This document shows positions 40,846 to 50,044 of a stretch of DNA of 52,652 nt, one piece after another (the stretch's first letter is position 1; each line of letters opens with the position of its first letter). The stretch covers positions 1 through 52,652 of the forward strand of contig JAXGXJ010000026.1 in the NCBI GenBank assembly GCA_040772905.1, read 5' to 3'. A model generated the notes under the pieces. That model did no database searches. It saw only the letters and a program-made list of their open reading frames with translations, and was not told the origin of the DNA. A program made the translations under genes and the position numbers. Source of the DNA: JAXGXJ01 sp040772905. Its GTDB lineage: Bacteria; Actinomycetota; Thermoleophilia; RBG-16-64-13.

Positions 40846-41601
40846 ATGTACGACGAACCGAAGGTCAAATCCCTGGCAAAGGCGCTGCGCGTGCTGGAGT
40901 GCTTTACGGCAAAGACGCCGGAACTGGGCATCACGGAGATCTCGGACCAGCTGGGCCTGTGCAAGAGCAACGTGCACAACATCGTCTCCACCTTTGAACA
41001 GAGCGGCTACCTGGAGCGCGATGAGCGCACCAGCAAGTATCGCCTGGGGCTCAAGGTGCTGGAGCTTTCCTATATCATCAATTTCAACCTGGGGCTTCAC
41101 AAGGTGCTCAAGCCCTTCATGCAGGCGCTGGCGGACGAGGTGGGCGAAACGGTGTTCTTCGCCATCCCCAACGAGGGCAGGATCATCTACCTGGAGGGGG
41201 CCTATCCGGTATCGTCGCTGGCGGTGCGCAGCATCCTCGGCGAGCAGGCGGAGATGTACTGCACCTCGCTGGGCAAGGCGATCCTCGCCTTCCTGCCGCC
41301 GGGGGAAGCATCCAGGGCCATGAGCCGCCAGTCGCTGAGATCCTTCACCGCCCAGACCATCACCGACATCGCCAGCCTGACGCGGGAACTGGACCGCATC
41401 CGCCGCCAGGGATACAGCATCGACAACATGGAGCACGAGCACGGCGTGTGCTGCGTCGGCGTGCCGGTGTTCGACCGCAACGGCAACCTGGTGGGCGCCA
41501 TGAGCATCACGGGCCCCTCCCCGCGCTTTGAAAAGGAGGCCATCCAGAACTACGCCGCCAAGCTGATCATGATCGCCCAGCAGATCAGCGTGCGGCTGTG
41601 A
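40846..41601 (+). CDS. IclR-family transcriptional regulator
   Basis: A 251-residue regulator. The N-terminal winged helix-turn-helix begins V-K-S-L-A-K-A-L-R-V-L-E-C-F and includes L-G-I-T-E-I-S-D-Q-L-G-L-C-K-S-N-V-H-N-I-V near 26-46. The IclR effector domain spans about 85-250, with G-E-T-V-F-F-A-I near 99-106, Y-C-T-S-L-G-K-A-I-L near 137-146, Y-S-I-D-N-M-E-H-E-H-G-V near 191-202 and G-P-S-P-R-F near 223-228. It is the only plus-strand gene in this region, divergent from the binding-protein operon, and most likely controls it in response to a catabolic intermediate. Confidence 0.93.
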   Translation: MYDEPKVKSLAKALRVLECFTAKTPELGITEISDQLGLCKSNVHNIVSTFEQSGYLERDERTSKYRLGLKVLELSYIINFNLGLHKVLKPFMQALADEVGETVFFAIPNEGRIIYLEGAYPVSSLAVRSILGEQAEMYCTSLGKAILAFLPPGEASRAMSRQSLRSFTAQTITDIASLTRELDRIRRQGYSIDNMEHEHGVCCVGVPVFDRNGNLVGAMSITGPSPRFEKEAIQNYAAKLIMIAQQISVRL

Positions 41602-41608
41602 CCGCATC

Positions 41609-43033
41609 TCATCCCGGCCCGGGCGCGGCCCTGAGCGCGGCGGCCACGCGCCGCGCGCGCCCGCGGCCGCACCACAGAAAGACCGCGTACAGCGCGCCGT
41701 AGGCGAAAAAGGCGTGCCAGGGCGGCAGGTACCAGGACAGCAGCATGAACCCCGCCGCCAGCCCCACCTCCGCCGCGGCGTTAAGGCCCACCTTGCGCCG
41801 CATCAGCCGCGACAGGTAGACCTCCGAAACCAAGCTCCGAAAGGCGACGGACGCCACCATCGACAGGATCACGAAGTGCAGGTTCTTCAGGATGTGGACG
41901 CCGATCACCGCCAGAAGCGCGCTGAGCAGCATCGACGCCAGGTTGACCGCCAGAAGCGCCCGCTCCCTGCGCAGCACCTTGAAAAAGGTGCTGTACAGCA
42001 TCTGCATCTTGCCGTCGAAAAGGCAGATGGGCAGAAGCAGCGCCATGCCGGCAAGGCTCTCCTGGTATCTGGGCAGCCACAGCCCCAGGACGACCCGCGC
42101 CGGCGCGTACAAAAGCAGCACCGCCGGAAGGATCAGGCCCAGCGCGTCGCCGGCCAGGCCGAAGAACTCCTTCTGCCGGTCCGTCTCCAGCCTTCTGAGC
42201 GCCGGGAACAGCACGATGCTCACCTGCGAGATGAACTGCAAAAAGAAGCTGGTCAGCTGCAGCGACAGGGAAAATCGGGCGAAGGCCTCGATGCCCCACG
42301 CCCGGTCGATAAAGAAGCGGCCGATGCCCAGAATCAGCATCGAGGCGATGTTGGCCAGCATCAGGTTGGCGCCGATCCGGATGCTGGCCAGCGACTCCGC
42401 CGCCGCGTCCGCGGCCCGCATCCTCGGGGCAAATACGATTTCCCGTCCCCGGACCAGACAGTAGCCGAGGGACACCGCCTTGGCGGCCAGGTACAAAACC
42501 ACGTACGTCTGGAAATCGCGCGCCCCGCTTAAAAGCAGCGCCGCGATCGCCGCCATGAAAAAGCACTTGTCGATGATGACCGAGATCGAGTACAGCCTGG
42601 TTTCGTTGGCGGCCTGGAATACGTACCCCAGGTACAGCGTCGCGTTGAACAGGAGCATGTAGACCGCCGTGGCGATCCATACAAACCGGCGCGCGCCGTC
42701 CGGCGTCAGCTTCAGGCACACCAGCGCGGCACCCAGCGCGATAATCGACTGAAACGCCATCCCGAACCGGAACTGCGCGCCGATCGACCGCTTGTCCATG
42801 TCGCGGTAGGGCGTTCCTCCGAACTTCAGGTACACGCCGTCGTTCAGGCCGAAATGGAAAAACCCCACGTAGCTGGCGTAAAACAGAAACAGCTGCCAGT
42901 ATCCGTAGGCCTCGACGCCCAGAAACCGGGGCAGCAGCAGCGTGGTCAGCGCGCTGAGCAGCAGCGATATCGCCTGGGCGGCGAAGGCGAACGAGAGGTT
43001 TCGCACAAAGGCCCGCCTGCCCAAGCCGTTCAT
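41609..43033 (-). CDS. wzx: Polysaccharide repeat-unit flippase (Wzx/MOP superfamily), second locus
   Basis: A 474-residue membrane protein with about 12 hydrophobic helices and the N-terminus M-N-G-L-G-R-R-A-F-V-R-N-L-S-F-A-F-A-A-Q-A, followed by L-L-P-R-F-L-G-V-E-A-Y-G-Y-W-Q-L near 33-48, the standard MOP-flippase opening. Its start overlaps the polymerase stop by four bases. It is the last gene of the second glycan locus, converging on the IclR gene with 7 bp between them. It shares little with the flippase at 7780-9294, so the two loci probably export different units. Confidence 0.88.
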   Translation of the reverse strand: MNGLGRRAFVRNLSFAFAAQAISLLLSALTTLLLPRFLGVEAYGYWQLFLFYASYVGFFHFGLNDGVYLKFGGTPYRDMDKRSIGAQFRFGMAFQSIIALGAALVCLKLTPDGARRFVWIATAVYMLLFNATLYLGYVFQAANETRLYSISVIIDKCFFMAAIAALLLSGARDFQTYVVLYLAAKAVSLGYCLVRGREIVFAPRMRAADAAAESLASIRIGANLMLANIASMLILGIGRFFIDRAWGIEAFARFSLSLQLTSFFLQFISQVSIVLFPALRRLETDRQKEFFGLAGDALGLILPAVLLLYAPARVVLGLWLPRYQESLAGMALLLPICLFDGKMQMLYSTFFKVLRRERALLAVNLASMLLSALLAVIGVHILKNLHFVILSMVASVAFRSLVSEVYLSRLMRRKVGLNAAAEVGLAAGFMLLSWYLPPWHAFFAYGALYAVFLWCGRGRARRVAAALRAAPGPG

Positions 43034-44433
43034 GATCCCCTCCCGATCCGCCCTCCGATGCGCTTTGCGCGGCGCAGAACCCCGTCAAAGCACGTTCGCC
43101 AGTCCAGATTCAGCGCGGCCCAGTAGGCTGCGTACAAAAGGACGTAGCTGGTGAAGGTGCTGACGGACAGCTCCGTGGAGTAGATGTGGTCGTCAATCGG
43201 GATGATGAACAGCGCGTACACGATAAACGAGTACATCAGCAGCGAAAAATCGGCGATGCGGCCGTCCGGGCGAAGCTTCCGGTACTTGACGGCGACGTAG
43301 AAGGTGTTGTAGATCAGCGCGCTGACCGCCTGCAAAACCGTCAGCCCCAGAAAGCCGAAGTCGTGGTAATAGCGGCGGAAGGCGGAGTACACGTTGCCCA
43401 CGTTCACATCGCCCACGTAGCGGTACTCCAGGTGCTTGGAGAACATCTCGCCGCCGGAAATGCCGTACTTGGCGAGAAACCGGTGGATGGAGTAGAACGT
43501 CTCCTGCCCCCACGCGCCGGGCGGCGTCGGGTCCTGCAGGTACAGGTCAAACAGCCGGGTCGAGCTGCCCGCGTAATTCGCGATGTAGGAGAGGAAGTCC
43601 CGGCTCGAGTTGCGGCCCACCACGTTGCGGAGCAGGTAAAACGCCAGGATCACCGCGATAAAGCTGCCGCCGCAGACGGCCACCAACTTCAGGTTCACCC
43701 CGCGCCGCCACCCGTAGGCACGGCGCCACAGCATGTACCACATCATCACCGCCGCCGCCGCCACGCCCAGAAGCTCGATCCGGCCCGCGTTGAGCAGCTT
43801 CTGCAAAATGTACAGAAAAATCGGCAGGAGCAAAAGCCAGTCCCGCTTTTTCAGGCGGTGCACCACCGCATTATTGATGAAAAAATACATGTAGACGTAG
43901 CCGAACACCGTCATCAGCTTGATGAGCTGGTTGAGGTAGACCGGAATGCCCTCCTCCAGCGAAAGCACGCCCTTGTAGGAGCTGGCGTCCTTGTAGGCCG
44001 TCATCAGCGCCGCGTAGCCGCCGCCCGCGTACCCGCCCTTTTCCACCGCGATTCTGAACACCTCGCGGTAGAACAGCGCGAGGATCGCGACGTCCATCAG
44101 GATGACCAGCCACAGCGTCACCTGGTTCGGGTTGAGCGCGGCCCTGCCCGAAGGGCCGGCCGGCCGGGGCACGGAATGCGCGTCCGTCTTGAAGACCAGC
44201 TTCTGAACGACGTAGCTCACCCCGATAAACACCGCCAGGCCCCAGGTAAACAGGCCGTAGGTGTTGGCGTGGAAGCTCCACATGTCCCACTTGTCCATGT
44301 TGTAGGTGGAGATGATCGCGCTGAGCGCAAACAGCGCGCTCAGCGCCGTGGGCGGCGAGAAGATGTCCCGGTCAAAGCGCCGGAAGGACAGGACAAACAG
44401 TGCGAGATATGTGGCGATCAGCAAAAAAAACAA
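43030..44433 (-). CDS. wzy: O-antigen-type polymerase (Wzy-like), second locus
   Basis: A 467-residue membrane protein with about 10-12 helices and a large loop rich in charged and aromatic residues near 285-345 (Y-A-G-S-S-T-R-L-F-D, then H-R-F-L-A-K-Y-G-I-S-G-G). The arrangement resembles Wzy or oligosaccharide repeat-unit polymerases, which are too variable to identify by motif. Its place between GT2 and Wzx supports the role. Seven bases separate it from the upstream GT2 gene. Confidence 0.8.
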   Translation of the reverse strand: MFFLLIATYLALFVLSFRRFDRDIFSPPTALSALFALSAIISTYNMDKWDMWSFHANTYGLFTWGLAVFIGVSYVVQKLVFKTDAHSVPRPAGPSGRAALNPNQVTLWLVILMDVAILALFYREVFRIAVEKGGYAGGGYAALMTAYKDASSYKGVLSLEEGIPVYLNQLIKLMTVFGYVYMYFFINNAVVHRLKKRDWLLLLPIFLYILQKLLNAGRIELLGVAAAAVMMWYMLWRRAYGWRRGVNLKLVAVCGGSFIAVILAFYLLRNVVGRNSSRDFLSYIANYAGSSTRLFDLYLQDPTPPGAWGQETFYSIHRFLAKYGISGGEMFSKHLEYRYVGDVNVGNVYSAFRRYYHDFGFLGLTVLQAVSALIYNTFYVAVKYRKLRPDGRIADFSLLMYSFIVYALFIIPIDDHIYSTELSVSTFTSYVLLYAAYWAALNLDWRTCFDGVLRRAKRIGGRIGRGS

Positions 44434-44439
44434 CGCTCG

Positions 44440-45411
44440 TTACCTCCTCTCTGGCGAAAGCCCGCGCCGGTACCCCGCGGCCAGGAGAAGCGTGTAAAAC
44501 GCCAGCGTCTTGTCCCATCGGGACAGGCGGACGCGCTCCCGGGCGCAAAAGTACGCGGCGGGAAGCCCGCCCCTCAGGATCAGCCGCCGCACGCGGGCGA
44601 GCTGGGCATGGCTCGGGTCCTCCCGGAGCATTTCGTCAAGCGTTTCGACAGACTGGCGGAGGGTGGCCGCCATGGCCGTGCCGGGGCGCGCGCCGCCAAG
44701 GGCCCTCGCCAGGGCGCGCAGGATCCCCCCCTGCGCAAAGCCCGACGCGTTGCCGCCGTGCCTGCGGTAGAACACCAGCGGCTCATCCACATACACGCAT
44801 TCCCCGTAGACGAGGGCGTAGTTGGCCAGATAGGCGTCGTGGGCGACCAGGCGCCTGTCAAGCCCCGGCGACTCGGGCACCCTTTCGATCAGCGCGCGGT
44901 TGGCCATGGCCGTGCAGCCCCATACCTTGTCGCGGTGGAACAAAAGCGCCCACCGGCTCTCCATCCGAAGGTCTATAAGGCGGCCCTGATCCGGGGTCTT
45001 CACCGCGCCGTTTTCGTCGATGACGGCGAAGCTGCTGTAATAGAGGCGGGGCAGGTCCTGCGCTCCCGAGCCGCGCGCGGCGGCCAGGAGCCGCTCCAGC
45101 CGGTCCTCCCGCCACTCGTCGTCCGCGTCGGAAAAGACGACGTAGCGGTAGTCGCTCCGCGCCTTGACCAGGCCGATCAGGTGGTGGAAGTTCGGGTAGG
45201 CGCCGCGCTCGCCGGAATCGTTGAAGTGGCATTCGATGCGCGCGTCCCGCGCCGCGTACGCCCGCAGGATGTCGCGCGTTTCGTCGGTCGATCCGTCGTC
45301 GCGCACGATCAGGCGCCAGTCTTCCGCCGACTGGCGCAGGATGCTGTCCAGCTGACGGCGGATGAACCGGGCGTTGTTGTACGCGGCCATGAGGATCAGC
45401 TGCTCCGTCAT
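44440..45411 (-). CDS. GT2-family glycosyltransferase
   Basis: A 323-residue GT-A enzyme from ATG 45411, which overlaps the upstream GT4 stop by four bases; the larger open frame to 45696 lies in that gene. It begins M-T-E-Q-L-I-L-M-A-A-Y-N-N-A-R-F-I, followed by I-V-R-D-D-G-S-T-D-E-T near 33-43 and F-S-D-A-D-D-E-W near 89-96, where D-A-D is the metal and donor-binding DxD. C-terminal hydrophobic patches may contact the membrane. Typical of rhamnosyl- or galactosyl-transferases (CpsI, RfbF style); the sugar is not determined. Confidence 0.9.
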   Translation of the reverse strand: MTEQLILMAAYNNARFIRRQLDSILRQSAEDWRLIVRDDGSTDETRDILRAYAARDARIECHFNDSGERGAYPNFHHLIGLVKARSDYRYVVFSDADDEWREDRLERLLAAARGSGAQDLPRLYYSSFAVIDENGAVKTPDQGRLIDLRMESRWALLFHRDKVWGCTAMANRALIERVPESPGLDRRLVAHDAYLANYALVYGECVYVDEPLVFYRRHGGNASGFAQGGILRALARALGGARPGTAMAATLRQSVETLDEMLREDPSHAQLARVRRLILRGGLPAAYFCARERVRLSRWDKTLAFYTLLLAAGYRRGLSPERR

Positions 45412-46655
45412 GCCGGGCCGCCCTTCAGCACCGCCAGGAGCCGGGCGAGGTGCGCCTCGGGGGCGTACTCGGCCGCGCACTTCGCGCGGGCGTTCCGGCC
45501 CATCGCCTCGGCTTCCCGCGGCGACGACCACACGGCCTCCAGCTTCTCCGCCAGGTCGTCCGCGTCGCCGGGGGCAAAGCGCCTGCCCGTCACGCCGTCT
45601 TCCACCATCTCCGCCAGGCTGCCCAGGTCGGAGGCGACGACGCACTTGCCGTGGGCGTAGGCCTCCAGCACCGCGTTGGGCATGTTGTCGTACCATTTCG
45701 ACGGGATGACCACCAGCCGCGCGCCGTCAATCGCGTCGGCGAGGGGCTGCCCGCGCAAAAACCCCGGAAAGCGCACGCGGCGCTCCAGTCCCGCCTCGCG
45801 GACCATCCGCGCGATCGCCTTTCCGCATTCCGATTCGGCGTCCCCCAGCACCACCGCCGGCGCGTCGGCGCGCATCCGCGCCAGGGCGTCAATCAGCGTG
45901 TCCACCCCCTTCTCCGGGGAGAGACGCCCCAGGTAGAGGATGTAGTCCCCGCCGTAGCGCGGCGCGACGGCGGCGGCGTCCACGAAGGTGGGGATGTGGA
46001 CGATCCGCCGCGGATCGACGCCCGATTGGGCCAAGAGCCTTCCGGTGAAGGCCGACGGCGCCACGTAGGCGCTGATCCCGCGGTACCAGCCCAGGCGCCG
46101 GGCCAGCTTCATGGCGAACACGCGCACCAGCGTCGCCGGGAGCGAGCCCTTGACGCACCGGTTGGCGATCGCGCCGGCGTAGCGGCCGCCGATGCAGTCG
46201 GTGCAGACCGCGCCCGCCCGCAGAAAGTCAAAGCGCGGGCACATCAGGTTGAAATCCGACAGCCGGTGCACCAGGCGCACCCGCTCCTTGCGGCAGGCCT
46301 CGAACACGCTGGGCGACAGCGCGTTGACCTGCTGCAGCACATACACGGCGTCCGGCTTCTCGCGCCGGATCAGCGCGCGCAGCGCCCGCTCGGCCTCCGG
46401 GTTGTACACCGCGCCGCGGAAAAGGCGCGCAAGGCTCCGGGGCGTCTTTTTGATCTCATCAAATTTGGCCTCGCCGTCCCCGCCGCGGCCCCCGACAAAC
46501 ACCGCGCCGGAGCCGTCCGGAACGTTCCGGGGGCTTTCCACCGAAAAGGGCACCACCCGGACGGACGCGGACTCCAGCAGCGCCTTGACCGCGAACAGGT
46601 AAACCTCCGGGCCGCCGCTGACATAGTAACGGTAGTTGACAAGGATGATCGTCAA
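45408..46655 (-). CDS. GT4-family glycosyltransferase
   Basis: A 415-residue GT-B enzyme. The start is TTG at 46655 because AGGAGGAG lies four to five bases upstream and the translation there opens (M)-T-I-I-L-V-N-Y-R-Y-Y-V-S-G-G-P-E-V-Y, the family N-terminus; the longer frame to 46706 is rejected. A C-x2-C pair near residue 168 is unusual. The donor domain has Y-L-G-R-L-S-P-E-K-G-V near 240-250 and I-P-S-K-W-Y-D-N-M-P-N-A-V-L-E-A-Y near 313-329. It is downstream of another GT4, with ten bases between. Confidence 0.88.
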   Translation of the reverse strand: MTIILVNYRYYVSGGPEVYLFAVKALLESASVRVVPFSVESPRNVPDGSGAVFVGGRGGDGEAKFDEIKKTPRSLARLFRGAVYNPEAERALRALIRREKPDAVYVLQQVNALSPSVFEACRKERVRLVHRLSDFNLMCPRFDFLRAGAVCTDCIGGRYAGAIANRCVKGSLPATLVRVFAMKLARRLGWYRGISAYVAPSAFTGRLLAQSGVDPRRIVHIPTFVDAAAVAPRYGGDYILYLGRLSPEKGVDTLIDALARMRADAPAVVLGDAESECGKAIARMVREAGLERRVRFPGFLRGQPLADAIDGARLVVIPSKWYDNMPNAVLEAYAHGKCVVASDLGSLAEMVEDGVTGRRFAPGDADDLAEKLEAVWSSPREAEAMGRNARAKCAAEYAPEAHLARLLAVLKGGPA

Positions 46656-46665
46656 TGCGCTCCTC

Positions 46666-47778
46666 CTAGGCCTTCCGGTAAATCTCGATCGTGCGCCGGG
46701 TGACATCGTCCCAGCCGAAGGACCTCACGCGCCGCCGCGCGGCGGCCTTCAGCGCCCCGTGGGGGCCGGCCAGCGCGCCCTCCAGCGCCGCCCGGAGCGA
46801 TTCAACGCTGCCCTTTTCAAACATAAGGCCCGCGCCGTTCAGGACGTCCCGGTTCTCCGGGATGTCGCTGGTGAGACAAAGGCAGCCGTGGCTCATCGCC
46901 TCCAGCAGCGACATGGGCATCCCCTCAACGTGGCTGGGCAGCACGTACAAAAGGCAGTTGGTGTACAGTTCGTCCAGCACCGCGTCGGAGGCGAACCCCG
47001 CCACCAGCACGCGGGGGTCCTTCGCGGCCATTTCGAGCACGGAGTCCTCGTAACCGCCGCCGGAAAGCTCGCCCGCCACCACCAGGCGCCTGTCCGTCCG
47101 GACGCCTTCAAAGGCCTCCAGCAGTTCGTGCAGGCCCTTTTCCGGCACGATCCGCGCCAGAAACAGGATGTACCCGTCCTTTTCCAGCCCCCACTTTTCC
47201 CGGATAAGCCTCGCCGGGCGGTCGGACGCGGGGCTGACGCCGTTTCCGATCAGCCGCGTTTCGCGGCCGTACCGTTCGAGAAAGTATCTCCGGACATCCC
47301 CGGACAGCACGATGACCTCGTCCGCGCACCGGGCCGCGCACCTTTCGCCAAGGCGCAAAAACGCTCTGGCAAAGCCGCCCCACTTGGCGCGCTGCCAGTC
47401 CAGCCCGTGGATGGTGGCCACCGTGCGCTTGCGGGTGAGCTTGGCGATGGGCAGCATCGCGCAGGGGCCTTCGGCGTGGACGTGGATCACGTCATAGGGG
47501 CCGAAGGCGGCCATCAGCATCGCAAAAAACGCGTACACGACGGCGTTCAGGCGCGGGTCCTCCACCGTGGGCGCCCACCGCACGCGCGCGCCCGCGTAGG
47601 AGCGAATCCGCGGCACACCCCGGCGGCGGCGGTTGATGAGCGTCACCTCGACGCCCAGCTTCGCCATGCGGGCGGCCAGCTCCTCCACGACCACCTCGAC
47701 GCCGCCTTCGCGGCCGGGCACGCGCTTTTGTCCCAGCATGACCACGCGGAGCGGCCGGGCCTTTAAATCATTTTTCAT
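46666..47778 (-). CDS. GT4-family glycosyltransferase, WbbL/DUF1972-like
   Basis: A 370-residue GT-B enzyme. L-R-V-V-M-L-G-Q-K-R-V-P-G-R-E-G-G-V-E near 10-28 is the signature of enzymes often annotated as rhamnosyl- or glucosyl-transferases of the DUF1972 type. The donor domain shows F-L-A-R-I-V-P-E-K-G-L near 206-216 and P-S-H-V-E-G-M-P-M-S-L-L-E-A-M near 282-296, the E-x7-E motif. It starts 11 bases inside the radical SAM gene. In this family members often add the first or second sugar after the lipid-linked initiator, which would suit its position; that is inference. Confidence 0.88.
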   Translation of the reverse strand: MKNDLKARPLRVVMLGQKRVPGREGGVEVVVEELAARMAKLGVEVTLINRRRRGVPRIRSYAGARVRWAPTVEDPRLNAVVYAFFAMLMAAFGPYDVIHVHAEGPCAMLPIAKLTRKRTVATIHGLDWQRAKWGGFARAFLRLGERCAARCADEVIVLSGDVRRYFLERYGRETRLIGNGVSPASDRPARLIREKWGLEKDGYILFLARIVPEKGLHELLEAFEGVRTDRRLVVAGELSGGGYEDSVLEMAAKDPRVLVAGFASDAVLDELYTNCLLYVLPSHVEGMPMSLLEAMSHGCLCLTSDIPENRDVLNGAGLMFEKGSVESLRAALEGALAGPHGALKAAARRRVRSFGWDDVTRRTIEIYRKA

Positions 47779-48775
47779 CGGAAATAAACCTGTTCTCGCT
47801 CAGGCGGTAGCGCCTTCCTGGCAGCTTGTGCCGGAGGACCCACCAGGCCGGCACCCAGACGCGCTTATGCATCGCCGGGGCGGCGCTGCCGATCATCCAG
47901 CAGTTGCGGTCACAGTGCTTCACCTGGCTGCGCACCGCCCGGGCGCGGTCGCTGTTCCAGAGCTCGTCCCAATCCATATCGCCCAGGTTGCCCATGGACG
48001 CCTTCTCCGCCATGCCGTTGCAGGGCAGCACGTCGCCGAAAGGATCAATGAAAAAGCCGTCGTCGGACATCTCGCAGGGCAGAAGCCGCTTCTGCCCGTA
48101 GATGTAGTTGATGAGCCCGTGATTGAAGTAGGCCCGGAACCACTTCTTCGGGGATTTGGAGGCCAGCAACTCGTTGATCAGCGCCTCGAAGCACTCGCTG
48201 ACTTCCCGCTTATCGATAATCTTGTTGTCATTTTTTCGGAAATAAAACGAGTTGTGCAGCGTCGCCGTGGCGAATTCCATGCCCAGCTCGTCCGAAAGGC
48301 GGTACAGCGGCATCAGATCGTGACAGTTCATGTCCTGTACGGTCATGCCAAAGCCCACGTCCGGGTGCTTCATCTCCACCAGCTTTTTCAGCGTGCCGTA
48401 GCCGCGGTTGAAGCCGTCCGGAATGCCCCGGATCAGGTCGTTGGTCTTTTGAAGCCCCTCGATGCTGATGCGGATGCCGACCTTTGGAAACTGCTCGCAC
48501 AGCGACAGGATGCGGTCGCCAAAATAGCCGTTTGTCGAAATGACAATGCGGTCCGTCTTTTTGTACAGCTCCCGGACAATTTCCGGAATGTCCTGACGGA
48601 TGAAGGGCTCGCCGCCGGTGATGTTGGTGAAGGCCATCTCGGGGAGCTTACGGATCACGTCCAGCGTGATTTCCTCCGAAGGCTTCGTGGGGTCCTTGTA
48701 ACAATCGCACATATTGCAGCGCGCGTTGCAGCGGTATGTGACAATGACCGTGCCGTACAGCTTGCGTTTAGCCAT
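47768..48775 (-). CDS. Radical SAM/SPASM-type enzyme
   Basis: A 335-residue radical SAM protein starting at ATG 48775 (M-A-K-R-K-L-Y-G). The [4Fe-4S] site is C16-N-A-R-C20-N-M-C23, and T-G-G-E-P-F near 53-58 is the SAM-binding motif. The C-terminal third holds a SPASM/twitch-like set: L-P-C-E near 224, D-P-F-G-D-V-L-P-C-N-G near 238-248, G-N-L-G-D-M near 256-261 and H-C-D-R-N-C near 283-288. SPASM proteins modify peptides or sugars with extra iron-sulfur clusters; the substrate here is not known. It is the first gene of the five-gene glycan operon, under its own promoter. Confidence 0.88.
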   Translation of the reverse strand: MAKRKLYGTVIVTYRCNARCNMCDCYKDPTKPSEEITLDVIRKLPEMAFTNITGGEPFIRQDIPEIVRELYKKTDRIVISTNGYFGDRILSLCEQFPKVGIRISIEGLQKTNDLIRGIPDGFNRGYGTLKKLVEMKHPDVGFGMTVQDMNCHDLMPLYRLSDELGMEFATATLHNSFYFRKNDNKIIDKREVSECFEALINELLASKSPKKWFRAYFNHGLINYIYGQKRLLPCEMSDDGFFIDPFGDVLPCNGMAEKASMGNLGDMDWDELWNSDRARAVRSQVKHCDRNCWMIGSAAPAMHKRVWVPAWWVLRHKLPGRRYRLSENRFISDEK

Positions 48776-48855
48776 CAAACGTATTCAATTCCACGCGGTT
48801 CTCCGGAACCCGGGCGCGTGTTTCTCCCCCTTTTTTGTCCTCATTTTCTGTGCAA

Positions 48856-48884
48856 ATCATACCATAATTTGCGCGGCGGAACAA
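48856..48884 (-). promoter_or_regulatory. Promoter of the radical SAM-glycosyltransferase operon
   Basis: TTGTTC (48884-48879) and TATGAT (48861-48856) are 17 bp apart on the minus strand, 80 bp before the start codon. The -10 box is strong. Confidence 0.65.
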
Positions 48885-48916
48885 CCTGTAAATCCTTCCG
48901 CCGCGCCAAAGAGAAA

Positions 48917-48950
48917 GGCCCCTCCCGACGGGAAGCCGCGGGAGGGGTCC
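48917..48950 (-). terminator. Intrinsic terminator after the DUF3048 gene
   Basis: A stem of about 11 bp (ggacccctcccg with cgggaggggcc) is followed by TTTCTCTTT on the minus strand. It isolates the DUF3048 gene from the radical SAM operon. Confidence 0.8.
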
Positions 48951-48961
48951 GCGTTGCGCGA

Positions 48962-49939
48962 TCAGGCGTCGTACTGGATTTCCCGCGCCTCGTCGGGCAG
49001 CAGGATGAAGGTCTTCCCGGGCGTAAACTGCACGGGGTTGCCCTCGTCGTCGTAGAACTTCGTGGTTTCGAAGATGCTCGCCCGCTCGCAGCTGCCGGTG
49101 AAGTGCTTGCCGCCGATGAAGTATTCCACGGCGTGGGTGCCGGTGGAGTCGATCATCGGGGTGTTGGAGCGGCCGTCCTCAAACCAGTACTTGTGCTTGA
49201 TGACCATCACGTTGGCGTAGGTAAGCGGCGTATTGTCCAGCCCGTCCTTCATCTGCTTGCCGTTGAAGAGATAGCTGTACAGCTTGCTGTCGGCGTCGTA
49301 TTCAAAGGTGGAAACGTACCCCTTGCGGAAGGAAACGGTGAACGCCTTCGCGTCCTCGCCCTTGACGGTGGGGCTGTCCGCGCTGAAGGTGAGCATCTGG
49401 CGCTCCGCAACCTCCGGAGTGTCCGCCAGCATGTTCTGCAGCTCCGCCACCGCGTTGTGGGGCATTTTGCGCTTCTTGTCGCGGTGATAGTGGGGGTCGC
49501 CCTTGATGCCGTCAAACTGCGCGTCCACCTTGAGGTTGGCGATGTAGGCGTTCACGTCCGCCTTGCCGCGGTTCCAGCCGCCGTAGTGCGCCAGCGCGCC
49601 GCCGAAGTTCCAGTACATCTCCAGCGCGGGCACGCGGGTGGAGCGGCAGCCCTCGACGTTCTCGGGCACATCGTCGTTGTAGATGGCCAGGTAACGCGTG
49701 TAGCCGCCGGTGTAGCATTCAAACTCGTACACCACGTCCGCATGCGACATGCCCAGCTGCGGCCGAGCCCCCGGCTCGTTGTCAAAGGTGATTTGGACCG
49801 GCTTGTACGCTTTTTCGGTGGGCAAACCGGTGGTCAGGGACAACTTTTGCTCGCCCGACGTACCCTCCGCCAACGCGGAGGACGCGAAGAGGGTGAGTAC
49901 GACCAGGGCAATGAAAATGCGCTTCAGGGGACTCCTCAT
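48962..49939 (-). CDS. Secreted DUF3048 (YerB-like) protein
   Basis: A 325-residue protein with a Sec signal peptide (R-I-F-I-A-L-V-V-L-T-L-F-A-S-S-A-L-A-E) and no lipobox cysteine, unlike B. subtilis YerB. The N-terminal DUF3048 domain shows A-R-P-Q-L-G-M-S-H-A-D-V-V-Y-E near 58-72 and R-S-T-R-V-P-A-L near 99-106; the C-terminal domain has A-N-V-M-V-I-K-H-K-Y near 239-248 and F-T-P-G-K-T near 304-309. AGGAGG stands 12-13 bases upstream of the ATG. The function of the family is unknown. It is a single-gene unit between two glycan genes, with its own promoter and terminator. Confidence 0.85.
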   Translation of the reverse strand: MRSPLKRIFIALVVLTLFASSALAEGTSGEQKLSLTTGLPTEKAYKPVQITFDNEPGARPQLGMSHADVVYEFECYTGGYTRYLAIYNDDVPENVEGCRSTRVPALEMYWNFGGALAHYGGWNRGKADVNAYIANLKVDAQFDGIKGDPHYHRDKKRKMPHNAVAELQNMLADTPEVAERQMLTFSADSPTVKGEDAKAFTVSFRKGYVSTFEYDADSKLYSYLFNGKQMKDGLDNTPLTYANVMVIKHKYWFEDGRSNTPMIDSTGTHAVEYFIGGKHFTGSCERASIFETTKFYDDEGNPVQFTPGKTFILLPDEAREIQYDA

Positions 49940-49974
49940 GAACCCGGAACACCTCCTTGTAACACTTATGTAAT

Positions 49975-50003
49975 ATTTTACCCCTCCGAGAGCAAAAAGT
50001 CAA
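49975..50003 (-). promoter_or_regulatory. Promoter of the DUF3048 gene
   Basis: TTGACT (50003-49998) and TAAAAT (49980-49975) have a 17-bp spacer, 36 bp upstream of the start codon. It matches the vegetative consensus at nine of twelve positions or better. Confidence 0.75.
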
Positions 50004-50044
50004 CAGTTTTCAAAAATAACCTGGGCGCGCCCCAAAAGAAGATC

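Noticed and set aside
43186..45660. Plus-strand open frame of 824 codons across the second glycan locus
   Set aside because: It is the antisense shadow of Wzy, GT2 and GT4 genes in GC-rich DNA, with low-complexity composition and no domain.
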